A DNA stretch of 64,000 nucleotides, taken from assembly GCF_000092425.1 (NCBI RefSeq), contig NC_014221.1, forward strand, positions 1,927,001-1,991,000, in the 5' to 3' direction. Positions 16,049 through 23,610 of this stretch are shown here, piece by piece; position 1 is the stretch's first letter, and each line of letters opens with the position of its first letter. Position numbers and translations under genes: made by a program. Under the pieces are notes generated by a model, which did no database searches, was not told the DNA's origin, and was given only the letters and a program-made list of their open reading frames with translations. This DNA comes from Truepera radiovictrix DSM 17093. GTDB lineage: Bacteria > Deinococcota > Deinococci > Deinococcales > Trueperaceae.

Positions 16049-17143
16049 ATGCCGAACACGAATAGTGAATACAATGACTACATCAAGACGTGGAAGGCAG
16101 GAGAGCGCATGAACGCTAAGGGCACGCAAGACTTCATAGTCGAAGACCTGTTATTCGTAAAAACGCAGGCGATGATCTACGCGCCAACAGGGCACATCAA
16201 GACGTTTACGTCGCGAGACGTGGTGTGTCACGTGGCGACAGGACTCGATTTCAACGGCAAGAAAGTCAAGCAGACGAACGTGCTCTACGTCGCCGCTGAG
16301 GGTGCGGACGAATTTGAGAAGCGCTTGATTGCGTGGGAAGACTACTACGGAATCAGCACGAGGGATCATCTCGAATTTGTGGATGTGCCGTTGCAGTTGC
16401 ACGACGAGGGGCACATGAGGTTTGTGAGGAAGTGGCTCATTGCACATAATGGCGGCTTGGTCGTATTTGACACTGCCGAGAAATGCACGATTGGCACCGA
16501 TGAGAACGCACCAACACAAGTGAATCTACGCGTGAACGCGCCGCTCGAAAGAATCAAGCAGGAGACGGGCGCTACCACGTTGCTTGTGCATCACCAAGGC
16601 ACGGGTAAGTACCCGAGGCCGCGCGGCTGTACCGCGTGGGAGACACCGAACGATACGCTGATGCGCGTGCAGACGACGTTTCTGGACTGGCAGACGCGTA
16701 ATACGCCAATTGAGTCGGTATTGCAGATTGAAAAGCAGCGAGGGATGCCGCCGTTTGGACTGAAGTTCAAGCCAATACGCGTAGACGTGCCGAGATACCA
16801 CGAAGACGCAACGACGCTGATACTCCTACCTCAGGGTATGGCAGACGTGAAGGCGCAGTCTGAACGCAAGCAGAGCAAGCGCAAGCAGATGAGGAAGATT
16901 CCGTATCTCTTCAGGCTTGTGGCGTTGCTTGAAAAGCGAGGCGATTTGACAGCGAAAGAAGTGGCGGACGTACTGCATGATGGCAAGCTCACCACCGCTA
17001 AGCCCGCGCTGAGTAAGGCGAAGGGCAAGACTATTGTGAATGTGGGCGGCAAGTGGGGCGTACGCGCAAGTGACGTGGTGCCGCAGACAGCGCAGCCTGA
17101 AACTACTGACGCTGGCGTTAGAGAGTTGGCAGGCGTGGCCTAA
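16049..17143 (+). CDS. RepA-like AAA_25 ATPase (replicative helicase-type)
   Basis: The 364-residue protein has a variant P-loop APTGHIKT (45-52) retaining the catalytic Lys-Thr, a Walker B strand GGLVVFDTAE (Asp141) and a TTLLVHHQG strand (His181-His182), the pattern of AAA_25/RepA hexameric helicases of plasmids and phages. The C-terminal part has a basic stretch (SERKQSKRKQMRK) and a winged-helix-like segment (DLTAKEVADVLHDG). The 16049 start abuts the upstream stop. An ATG at 16109 has a better AGGAGAG site and would give 344 residues. With the primase downstream and the iterons in between, a role in element replication is likely. Confidence 0.75.
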   Translation: MPNTNSEYNDYIKTWKAGERMNAKGTQDFIVEDLLFVKTQAMIYAPTGHIKTFTSRDVVCHVATGLDFNGKKVKQTNVLYVAAEGADEFEKRLIAWEDYYGISTRDHLEFVDVPLQLHDEGHMRFVRKWLIAHNGGLVVFDTAEKCTIGTDENAPTQVNLRVNAPLERIKQETGATTLLVHHQGTGKYPRPRGCTAWETPNDTLMRVQTTFLDWQTRNTPIESVLQIEKQRGMPPFGLKFKPIRVDVPRYHEDATTLILLPQGMADVKAQSERKQSKRKQMRKIPYLFRLVALLEKRGDLTAKEVADVLHDGKLTTAKPALSKAKGKTIVNVGGKWGVRASDVVPQTAQPETTDAGVRELAGVA

Positions 17144-17146
17144 GCA

Positions 17147-17287
17147 GAGTTGCATGTAAAGTTGCATCGGAGTTGCCATGCAACTCGTAATGCAACTCCC
17201 ATTTTGGTTGATTCTGCGGGCAAAACGGGCCAAAGTTGCAAGTTGCATTCGCCGTATATATATCTAACGATATATATAATGCAACTC
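17147..17287. other. Candidate replication origin: GAGTTGCAT iterons with AT-rich stretch
   Basis: Eight copies of (G/A)AGTTGCAT or close variants occur in both orientations: forward at 17147, 17159, 17170 (partial), 17233 and 17240; reverse at 17178, 17190 and 17279. An alternating TATATATA...TATATATA tract at 17254-17278 lies between the last two copies and would melt easily. Iterons plus an AT-rich unwinding element beside a RepA-like ATPase and a primase gene are the classic layout of a plasmid or phage origin. Function is inferred. Confidence 0.65.
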
Positions 17288-17333
17288 TCGCACTCGTTCG
17301 CGTTGCGTGTTGCTGCTAGTGCCACCGAGATTG

Positions 17334-17359
17334 CTAGTGCAGGGTTTACCCTGTGCTAG
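17334..17359. repeat. Imperfect palindrome CTAG...CTAG
   Basis: CTAGTGCAGGGT, two T bases, then ACCCTGTGCTAG form a 12-bp imperfect stem. It lies just after the iteron region and may terminate transcription from the ATPase gene or bind a regulator. Confidence 0.4.
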
Positions 17360-17451
17360 TAATCGAATGGCTACTAGCAGTTAGGCGAGCGTAGCGTAGC
17401 CTTACTGCGTAGTGCGCAATCTCAATTTTGAGTGTGACTGTACGCAATCAG

Positions 17452-17512
17452 TGAGGGGCGCTAAAGCAGCGCGCCCCCCACCGCCTTGCACATCTTCGAT
17501 GTGCTGCGCTCC
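17452..17512 (+). repeat. Hairpins in the long intergenic gap, including a half double-hairpin repeat
   Basis: GGGGCGC pairs with GCGCCCC (about 17455-17478). Next, CTTG plus a perfect 7-bp hairpin GCACATC-TTC-GATGTGC (17488-17504) and TGCGCTCC resemble the first half of the double-hairpin repeat. No gene is visible from 17360 to 17779. Confidence 0.5.
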
Positions 17513-17701
17513 TACCCCCCTGCCGCTTACTCGCTTCGCTCGTTTGTACAATTTCTTGGTACGTAATCAGCAATCAACACGTAGGCAATCGTAATAGCAT
17601 CATCAGCCCCCGATGATAGGAGTCAGCCATATAGGGGGTTGTTGTTGTCACTACGTTCATCCGAGCACACGTTATATGGGTTGTTGGTTGTGTCAGTAGC
17701 A

Positions 17702-17745
17702 GTGTCTACAGGTGGGGTATGGACCAATCATCACACCCCCTGTAG
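17702..17745. promoter_or_regulatory. Inverted-repeat site before the primase gene
   Basis: GTGTCTACAGGTGG (17702-17715) forms a stem with CACCCCCTGTAG (17734-17745). The same 14 bases occur exactly, inverted, at 18769-18782 beyond the gene. It is probably a protein-binding or regulatory site. Confidence 0.5.
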
Positions 17746-17779
17746 GCACCACATCTATTTATATGGAGGTTTGTAAGAC

Positions 17780-18601
17780 ATGTATGAGTCTATTCCGCAT
17801 GAGCTACGTACGCTGAATCAGTGGGTAGCATGGCAAAGGCAGATTGATGGTACGAGGGTGAAGAAGGTACCGCTTGATCCAAAGATGATGAGAAGCGCAA
17901 GCGTGGTTGACCCTGATACGTGGTCGTCATTCGATGCCGCGTGCCGTCGTGAGCATAGCGATGGTATTGGATTTGTGCTGACGGCTGATGATGGCATCGT
18001 AGGAATTGACCTTGATAACTGCATTGTCGATGGCTTTGTCACTACAGCAGCGTTCAAGATCGTTGACCACTTCAATAGCTATACCGAAGTGTCGCCGTCT
18101 GGTACGGGCTTGCATATCTTCATCAGGGCGAACCTCAATAGAGCTTGGAAGCGCACCAACGGTAGTAGGTCCGTTGAAATCTATGGTGATCGCCGCTATT
18201 TGACGATGACAGGCGACCGAGCGCCGCTCTCCCGATTGGCGATTCACGACAGGCAAGACGAGTTGAACGCGTTTCTTGCGAAGTATGACCGCGCGTCGTC
18301 ACCGCCACGCACCATCGCCAGGACGGCACCACAACGCGATGATGAAGACGTGTTGCAGCGTGCGGCCAACGCGAGGAATGGCGAGAGGTTCCGTAAGCTG
18401 TGGAGTGGTGACACGTCAGCGTACGGCCACGACCACAACCGCGCTGACCTTGCGCTGTGCAACATGCTTTGGTATTGGAGCGGTGACGAGGCGCAAGTCG
18501 ATAGGCTGTTTCGCCGCTCAGGGTTGATGCGTGATAAGTGGGATTCGGCAAGAGGGGCGTCTACGTACGGCGAAAATCTCATACTTAAGGCGATGAGCTA
18601 G
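17780..18601 (+). CDS. NrS-1-polymerase-like primase (AEP fold) without helicase domain
   Basis: The 273-residue protein starts with QWVAWQRQ...KKVPLDP, typical of bifunctional primase-polymerase N-termini. The catalytic strand GIDLDN has Asp77-x-Asp79. SPSGTGLHI supplies His112, and VEIYGDRRYLTMTGD gives the third conserved acidic strand. Residues about 180-273 (NGERFRKLWSGD; HNRADLALCNMLWYW; KWDSARGASTYGE) match the helical domain that follows the primase in NrS-1-type phage polymerases. The C-terminal helicase domain of full-length relatives is absent, so the separate ATPase at 16049 may supply it. GGAGG lies 12 bases before the ATG. Likely the element's replication primase. Confidence 0.8.
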   Translation: MYESIPHELRTLNQWVAWQRQIDGTRVKKVPLDPKMMRSASVVDPDTWSSFDAACRREHSDGIGFVLTADDGIVGIDLDNCIVDGFVTTAAFKIVDHFNSYTEVSPSGTGLHIFIRANLNRAWKRTNGSRSVEIYGDRRYLTMTGDRAPLSRLAIHDRQDELNAFLAKYDRASSPPRTIARTAPQRDDEDVLQRAANARNGERFRKLWSGDTSAYGHDHNRADLALCNMLWYWSGDEAQVDRLFRRSGLMRDKWDSARGASTYGENLILKAMS

Positions 18602-18609
18602 ACAGCATA

Positions 18610-18637
18610 TGCTAGCAAATCCTGAGAATTTCTAGCA
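18610..18637. repeat. Inverted repeat after the primase gene
   Basis: TGCTAG-AAAT-type arms flank CCTGAG. The hairpin begins eight bases after the primase stop and could end transcription, though no T run follows. From 18638 to 18962 there is no gene; the only other signal is the 14-bp inverted copy at 18769. Confidence 0.4.
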
Positions 18638-18768
18638 TCGGCGCTGATAGGCGGAATTGCAGCGCGATTATTGAGACGTGGTGCGTTGTGATTGCAGGTG
18701 CCGCGTTGGAGCGAAATCGACGGGCCGTACCCCTACTCCGCAGCGTGAGGAAACGCGGCCCAACCTCA

Positions 18769-18782
18769 CCACCTGTAGACAC
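18769..18782 (-). repeat. Inverted copy of the 14-bp pre-primase site
   Basis: CCACCTGTAGACAC is the exact reverse complement of 17702-17715. The two copies bracket the primase gene. Confidence 0.6.
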
Positions 18783-18962
18783 GATTCATTGCGGTTTGCG
18801 TTTTTACGATTATACGTAAAACCTGACAAAACCTCACTATTGACCATGCTACAAGTAAGGCCGAGAGTCAGTAAGCAGCGTGTGGAACACAGCTAACCGA
18901 CACTCAACCTTGCAAGTGTCAGAACCAATTTCACGGTTTGTGTGTTCAGCTTGTGAACTTGT

Positions 18963-19841
18963 CTACCGTGCGTTTCGCATCAGATTTGCGAGCGGACTCG
19001 CGACCGCGTGCGCGTTCTGAAGGTCCGTCGTATTGAGCGCGACGTACCGCATGGTCATGTTCAGGCTCGTATGCCCCAACATGCGTTGCAGTGTGAGCGG
19101 GTCCATACCATTTCGAAGCATCGTGATTGCCGCGCTGTGCCTGAGCCGATGTGGGTAGCAGTCGTCAACAGCAGCCCGATTGCCTATGCGCTCAATGAGC
19201 TTATGCAATGACCGAGGCGTGAAGCGCTCTGAGCGTTCGGTATGGAACACGTACGGCCCTTCCGAGGCGCGACCCTTCAATAGCCACTTGGAAACCAGCT
19301 TGCCTGTTTGTGGCGAGTGGGGCACAACGCGCTCTTTGTTGCCCTTGCCCATCACCTTGATAAGGCACTGATCTAGCAAGCAGTCGGAGAGTTTGAGCGT
19401 ACACAGTTCGCTTGCTCGAATCGCGGTATCAAGTAGTAGCGCGACGATGGCCGCGTCCCTGATGCTCGACTGTGACGCCTTCAAGAGCCGACGTAGCTCA
19501 GCATCGGTAAAGGGTTGCCGTTGTGTCTGTGGCGGCTTTGGCTTGCGGACGCGCTCAGCGACGTTCTTCTCGGTGAACTCTTCCTCGTGTAGCCAACGCG
19601 TGAAGGCAAGCAGCGATTGCACTTTGTTGGTGACAGTCCATCCTGAAAGGCCGCTCGATTGCAGATACACCACGTACTCACGTATGAGCGTGGGATTCCA
19701 TGTCTCAGGCTCAGCAGAGTGCGAACACGCCTCTAGCCATCGTGTGAAGCTCTTCAGGCTTGTTTCGTGCCACTCTAGCGACCGCGTAGTGAGGCCGTCG
19801 GCTTGTCGGGAAAGCAGGAACGCACGCACGTAACGATTCAT
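18963..19841 (-). CDS. Tyrosine recombinase (integrase of the element)
   Basis: The 292-residue XerC/D-like recombinase has a SAM-like N-terminal domain (about 1-95) and a complete catalytic set: Arg142 in DTAIRASEL, Lys169 in GKGNKERVV, His231 and Arg234 in PHRLRHSAA, His257 in LGHTSLNMT and Tyr266 in MRYVAL. AGGTGAG precedes the ATG. It is encoded at the right end of the element, pointing inward, with the tRNA-like att fragment just upstream of its start: the usual arrangement for an integrase beside its own attP. It should catalyse integration and excision between the TAGCCCGC repeats. Confidence 0.92.
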   Translation of the reverse strand: MNRYVRAFLLSRQADGLTTRSLEWHETSLKSFTRWLEACSHSAEPETWNPTLIREYVVYLQSSGLSGWTVTNKVQSLLAFTRWLHEEEFTEKNVAERVRKPKPPQTQRQPFTDAELRRLLKASQSSIRDAAIVALLLDTAIRASELCTLKLSDCLLDQCLIKVMGKGNKERVVPHSPQTGKLVSKWLLKGRASEGPYVFHTERSERFTPRSLHKLIERIGNRAAVDDCYPHRLRHSAAITMLRNGMDPLTLQRMLGHTSLNMTMRYVALNTTDLQNAHAVASPLANLMRNAR

Positions 19842-19967
19842 AACTCACCTACCGTCAGTGACGACAGCAGGCGTTCTGAGTCATGCTGAAGGCTTGTGCC
19901 CAGTTCTTGTGAGCACTGACAATCCGCCGCGCCTCAGCACGGCAAAAAGCCTATTGTTACGCGGTAT

Positions 19968-20014
19968 CGGTGCCGAATGCGGGACTCGAACCCACACACC
20001 CTTGCGGGCACCAG
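19968..20014 (-). other. tRNA-Leu-like 3' fragment (variable arm, T arm and acceptor end)
   Basis: On the minus strand CCC-GCAA-GGG forms a type II variable arm. GTGGG-TTCGAGT-CCCGC is a complete T arm, followed by ATTCGGC, discriminator A and CC. The acceptor partner, D arm and anticodon loop are missing, so this is not a functional tRNA. It is most like the 3' part of a tRNA-Leu and is probably attP sequence from an element whose primary target is such a gene. Confidence 0.65.
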
Positions 20015-20026
20015 CTCACCGCGCCG

Positions 20027-20034
20027 TAGCCCGC
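20027..20034 (+). repeat. Right att-like direct repeat
   Basis: TAGCCCGC, same orientation as 13192-13199. It lies within the reading frame of the interrupted beta-propeller gene. Confidence 0.6.
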
Positions 20035-20631
20035 CTCGAGGGCGTGGCGGGGGCCGCGCAGGACGCCTAGGCGCGCGCCGGTCGCGACGTCAAAGAGGCT
20101 CACCTCGCTCAGGCTCTCGTCGGGGTGCTTGTAGCGCGGCCAAGCGCTCAAGACCGCGAGCACCGTCTCGTCGGGCGAGAGCGCAAGGCTCCGCACGCGG
20201 CACGTGGGGCAAGCCGGGGTGTTGGGCGGCAGGTCGTGCACCACCGCGCCGCTTGAGACCTCCCAGACGCGCACCCCCCCGGGACCGTCGTCATGGGGGT
20301 CGGGGATCACGGCCGCGACGCGGTCGCCGGCTCGCGTCAAGGTCACCGCGTCCACCCGGACACCGGCCTCGAGCGTGCCCAGAGGGCGCGCTGAAACCGT
20401 ATCCCAAAACTGCACGGCGTGAAAGAAGTCGCCGTTGCCCATCGCGAGGAGCGAGGCGTCGGCGCTCAAGGACACCTCCGGCGAGGCGACGCGCAGGTCG
20501 AGCTCGGTCTCGTACGCGCCGCGGAAGATGCGGGGGTCCGAGCCGAACTCGAGGGCGGCCGGCGGCGGGGCGCGCAGGCACCCCGAAAGGGCTCCTAACA
20601 GGAGCAGACCCGAGTAGAGCGTGCGCCGCAT
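20027..20631 (-). pseudogene. 5' half of the split beta-propeller lipoprotein gene
   Basis: The ATG at 20631 follows GGGAGG. A lipoprotein signal (GALSGC) opens the protein, followed by WD40-like blades (VQFWDTVSARPLGTLEAG; GVRVWEVSSGAVVHDL; RVRSLALSPDETVLAVLSA; VSLFDVATGARLGVLRG). The frame runs on through the element's tRNA-like fragment to a stop at 19957, adding a short foreign tail. The missing C-terminal half is at 12309-13191. A TACACT box at 20679-20684 probably drives it. A truncated lipoprotein of about 224 residues could still be made. Confidence 0.85.
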
Positions 20632-20678
20632 GCGGCCTCCCGATCTCCTGCAGCGCCGCTGCAGGGGGCAGTTGCTAG

Positions 20679-20684
20679 AGTGTA
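20679..20684 (-). promoter_or_regulatory. -10 box (TG-extended TACACT) of the split lipoprotein gene
   Basis: On the minus strand CTGCTACACTC places TACACT about 47 bases upstream of the ATG at 20631. No clear -35 is seen. Confidence 0.4.
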
Positions 20685-20734
20685 GCAGAGCGCGCGTGCG
20701 CACGAGCGACGCTGCGCGCTCCGCGCATAAACAT

Positions 20735-20762
20735 AAAAAGACCCCCACGCCGAGCGTGGGGG
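20735..20762 (-). terminator. Rho-independent terminator of glgP
   Basis: A perfect 9-bp stem CCCCCACGC/GCGTGGGGG with TCG loop is followed on the minus strand by TCTTTTT. It lies 20 bases after the glgP stop. Confidence 0.9.
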
Positions 20763-20781
20763 CTCGCGGCCGGGGGCGGCG

Positions 20782-23328
20782 CTACGCCCAGCGGATCGCG
20801 TAGGCGTCGAAGGGGCTCACCAGGTGCTCGTTGAGCGGGTAGACGCGGACGCCGTAGACGAGCTGGCCGCTCACCTCGGGGTGGAAGCAGGCGCGGTAGA
20901 GGCGGCCGCCGTCGTCGAAGGTCTGGGCGCACTCGAGCCGCACGTGGTGCAGCCCCCGCTCCAGGCGGTCGGCCTCGGCGCTGTAGACGAGCTCGACGCA
21001 GAGCGCTTCGTCGGCGAGGTCGCGCGGGTGCAACGTCACCTCGATCTCCAAAGGCTCCCCCACGCGGGCGCTGCGCGTCGTGAGCGGTTTGGCGCTGACG
21101 TAGAGGTTGTGCCAGGCGTTCTGCACCCGGTGCCGCCACGCCGCGAGCTCGGCGGCGACCGCGAAGTTGTTCGCGCCAAAGCGCCGCGCGCGCTCCGAGG
21201 CGGGCGCGTAGAAGGTCTCGACGTACTCCTTGACCATGCGCCGCGCGTTAAAGGCCGGGGAAATGGTGGCGATCGCGTTTTTCGCGCGCTCGAGCCACCG
21301 CTGCGGCACCCCTGCAGCGTCGCGGTCGTAGTAGAGCGGGATCACCTCGTGCTCTAACAGGTCGTAAAGGGCGTCCGCGTCGGCTTCGTCGGCGAGCTCC
21401 GAGGCGGCGGCGCTGTCGCCGGTGCCGATCGCCCAGCCGTTCTCGCCGTCAAACCCTTCGGGCCACCAGCCGTCCAAGATGGAGAGGTTCAACACGCCGT
21501 TCATCGCGGCCTTTTGCCCGCTCGTCCCGCTCGCCTCGAGGGGCCGGCGGGGGTTGTTGAGCCAGACGTCGACCCCACGCGTCATCGCCCGGCCGACCGC
21601 CATGTCGTAGTCCTCGATAAAGAGGATTTTGCCGAGAAAGCGCGGGTCTTGCGACAGCGACTGAATGGTGGTGATGAGCGCTTGCCCCGGTTTGTCGGCG
21701 GGGTGCGCTTTGCCCGCGAAGACGAGCTGCACCGGCCGGTCGGGGTCTCCCAGGATGCGCGCCAAGCGGTCGAGGTCGCGGAAGATCAACGTCGCGCGCT
21801 TGTAGGTCGCAAAGCGCCGCGCAAAGCCGATGGTCAGGGTGTTGGTGCTAAAGAGCGTTTCGGCGACCCGCAGCGCGGCCTTGGTGGCGCCGTGGCGGGT
21901 GCGCTGTTTGGCGAGGCGGGCGCGGAAAAAGTCGATGCTATCGGCTTTGAGCGTCTGGCGCACGGCCCACAGCTCGGCGCTGTCTAACTCCCGCACCTTG
22001 GCCCACATCTCGGCGTCGTCGAAGCGCTCTTGCCACCCTTCGGGGAGCACCTTGCCGACGAGCTCGCGGATCTCGGGGGCGACCCACGTCGGGGCGTGTA
22101 CCCCATTGGTGATGTGCGTGATCGGCACCTCTTCGGTCGGCACCTCCGGCCAGAGGTCGCGCCAGATCTCGCGCGAGGTCTCGCCGTGGAGTTTGGCGAC
22201 GCCGTTGCGCCCGCTTGAAAAGCGCAGCGCCAGCGCGGGCATGCTAAACACCGGCCCCCAACCGTGATCGTGGCGGCCGAGCTCGTGAAACTGACCCTGG
22301 CTGAGCCCCAAAGCGCCCCAGAACCCGCTGAAAAACTGGTTGATCAGGTCGAAGGGGAAGGTGTCGTTGCCCGCCGCGACGGGGGTGTGCACCGTAAAGA
22401 GGGTCCCCGCCGCGACGACCTCGCGCGCTTGGTCGAACGGCAGCCCCGACTCGACGAGCTCGCGGCAGCGCTCGAGGGGCATAAAGGCGCTGTGCCCCTC
22501 GTTCATGTGCCACGCCGTCGGCGAGATGCCGAGCGCGCGTAACAGCCGCACGCCGCCGATACCCAGCAGGATCTCCTGCGCGATGCGGGTGCGCTGGTCG
22601 CCGCCATAGAGCCGCGAGAAGATGCCCCTGTCTTCGGGGCTGTTTTCGGGCACGTCGGTGTCGAGCAAGTAGACCGAGACGGTGCCGACCGCCAGGTGCC
22701 AGGCGCGCAAAAAGACCTCGCGCCCCTGGAGCGCGACGCTCACGCGCGCCTCGTCGCCCGCCGCCGTCTTGGCGAGCGTAAAGGGCATGTCGCTCGGGCT
22801 GAGGCGCTCGTAGTACGCCTCTTGCTCGCCGGTCTGCGCGACGCGTTGGTGAAAGTACCCCTCGGGGAACCACGGGCCGACGGCGACGAGGGGGACACCT
22901 AGATCCGAGGCCGCTTTCGTGTGGTCGCCGGCCAGCACGCCGAGCCCCCCCGAGTAGAGGGCGACCGCTTCGTGCCACCCGTACTCCATACAGAAGTAGG
23001 CGTAGACGTCTTCGGGGCGACCGCTCGAGCGCTCGCGAAACCAGGTCCTCTGCCGCTTCAAGTAGCGCTCGAACCCCGCGATCACCTCGTCGTAGAGCGC
23101 CAAGTACCCCTCGTCTCGGGCGGCCGCCTCGAGCTTCGCTTGCGAGATGTCGCGGAGCATCGCGGGCGGGCTGTGGCCGACAGCTTCCCAGAGCTCGCGG
23201 TCGAGGTGGCGGAAGAGGCGCCGAGCGTCGGGGTGCCAGGTCCAGTAGAGGTTGCGCGAGAGGTCCTCGAGGCGTCCGATACGCTCGGGGATGTCGGGGA
23301 GGACGGTCAAGTGTCCAAGAACGTTCAT
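20782..23328 (-). CDS. glgP: Alpha-glucan (glycogen/maltodextrin) phosphorylase
   Basis: The 848-residue enzyme is of the short bacterial/archaeal GT35 type with an N-terminal DUF3417 region (RNLYWTWHPDARRLF near 25-39). FCMEYGWHEAVALYSGGLGVLAGDH near 112-136 and WHMNEGHSAF near 274-283 are substrate- and PLP-site segments. The cofactor lysine lies in EASGTSGQKAAMNG. It releases glucose-1-phosphate from glycogen or maltodextrins in the cytoplasm. A clear AAGGAG site precedes the ATG at 23328, and a strong terminator follows. No other glycogen genes are adjacent. The sequence looks intact. Confidence 0.95.
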   Translation of the reverse strand: MNVLGHLTVLPDIPERIGRLEDLSRNLYWTWHPDARRLFRHLDRELWEAVGHSPPAMLRDISQAKLEAAARDEGYLALYDEVIAGFERYLKRQRTWFRERSSGRPEDVYAYFCMEYGWHEAVALYSGGLGVLAGDHTKAASDLGVPLVAVGPWFPEGYFHQRVAQTGEQEAYYERLSPSDMPFTLAKTAAGDEARVSVALQGREVFLRAWHLAVGTVSVYLLDTDVPENSPEDRGIFSRLYGGDQRTRIAQEILLGIGGVRLLRALGISPTAWHMNEGHSAFMPLERCRELVESGLPFDQAREVVAAGTLFTVHTPVAAGNDTFPFDLINQFFSGFWGALGLSQGQFHELGRHDHGWGPVFSMPALALRFSSGRNGVAKLHGETSREIWRDLWPEVPTEEVPITHITNGVHAPTWVAPEIRELVGKVLPEGWQERFDDAEMWAKVRELDSAELWAVRQTLKADSIDFFRARLAKQRTRHGATKAALRVAETLFSTNTLTIGFARRFATYKRATLIFRDLDRLARILGDPDRPVQLVFAGKAHPADKPGQALITTIQSLSQDPRFLGKILFIEDYDMAVGRAMTRGVDVWLNNPRRPLEASGTSGQKAAMNGVLNLSILDGWWPEGFDGENGWAIGTGDSAAASELADEADADALYDLLEHEVIPLYYDRDAAGVPQRWLERAKNAIATISPAFNARRMVKEYVETFYAPASERARRFGANNFAVAAELAAWRHRVQNAWHNLYVSAKPLTTRSARVGEPLEIEVTLHPRDLADEALCVELVYSAEADRLERGLHHVRLECAQTFDDGGRLYRACFHPEVSGQLVYGVRVYPLNEHLVSPFDAYAIRWA

Positions 23329-23598
23329 GAAACTCCTTTAGCGCCGAGCGCAGCGCGAGGTCGAGACGAAGCGGTGCCGCCGCGTGAGTCGATGACGTCG
23401 CGGCAGCGGGGACGCTCGGCGGCCACGGGTGTGCGCTTTTGGGTTCGGCCTGTTGACCGACGGGGTTCGGGGGTTGCGAAGGCGCGCGGCGCGCCCGAAC
23501 CCCAAGGGCTACACCCGCCCAAATGTACCACTAAACCCCCTCGCGGCGGCGTGACGCCGCGCGCCGCCACCAACCCCGCTTCTCAGCGTAGCGGCAGC

Positions 23599-23604
23599 TA
23601 TAGT
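23599..23604 (+). promoter_or_regulatory. Leaderless -10 box of the envelope protein gene
   Basis: TATAGT ends six bases before the ATG at 23611, and no ribosome site is present. From 23329 to 23598 nothing else is recognisable. Confidence 0.5.
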
Positions 23605-23610
23605 GTCGCT

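Larger units (their letters stand above)
13192..20034. mobile_element. Integrated replicon-like element, about 6.84 kb
   Basis: The region is visibly lower in GC than both flanks and splits a single gene. Its edges carry the direct repeat TAGCCCGC (13192-13199 and 20027-20034), a plausible tyrosine-recombinase crossover. It encodes an integrase pointing inward from the right end, a primase-like protein, two RepA-like ATPases, a small DNA-binding protein and a few accessory proteins. It also carries an iteron cluster, a tRNA-Leu-like 3' end fragment beside the integrase, and double-hairpin repeats. No conjugation, capsid or packaging genes are visible. It looks like an integrative plasmid or phage-satellite-like element; naming it further would need comparison with other genomes. 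Confidence 0.85.

Noticed and set aside
18678-18896. 72-residue frame after the primase gene
   Set aside because: No ribosome site, no family resemblance, and it spans the inverted repeat copy at 18769.
13194-20009. 9-bp inverted repeat GCCCGCAAG / CTTGCGGGC at the two ends, as transposon-like terminal repeats
   Set aside because: No transposase is present. The right copy is part of the tRNA-like variable arm, and the 8-bp direct repeat restores the host frame, which fits integrase action better.
19968-20014. A complete tRNA gene
   Set aside because: Only the variable arm, T arm and acceptor 3' strand are present; no anticodon loop, D arm or 5' acceptor strand can be found.
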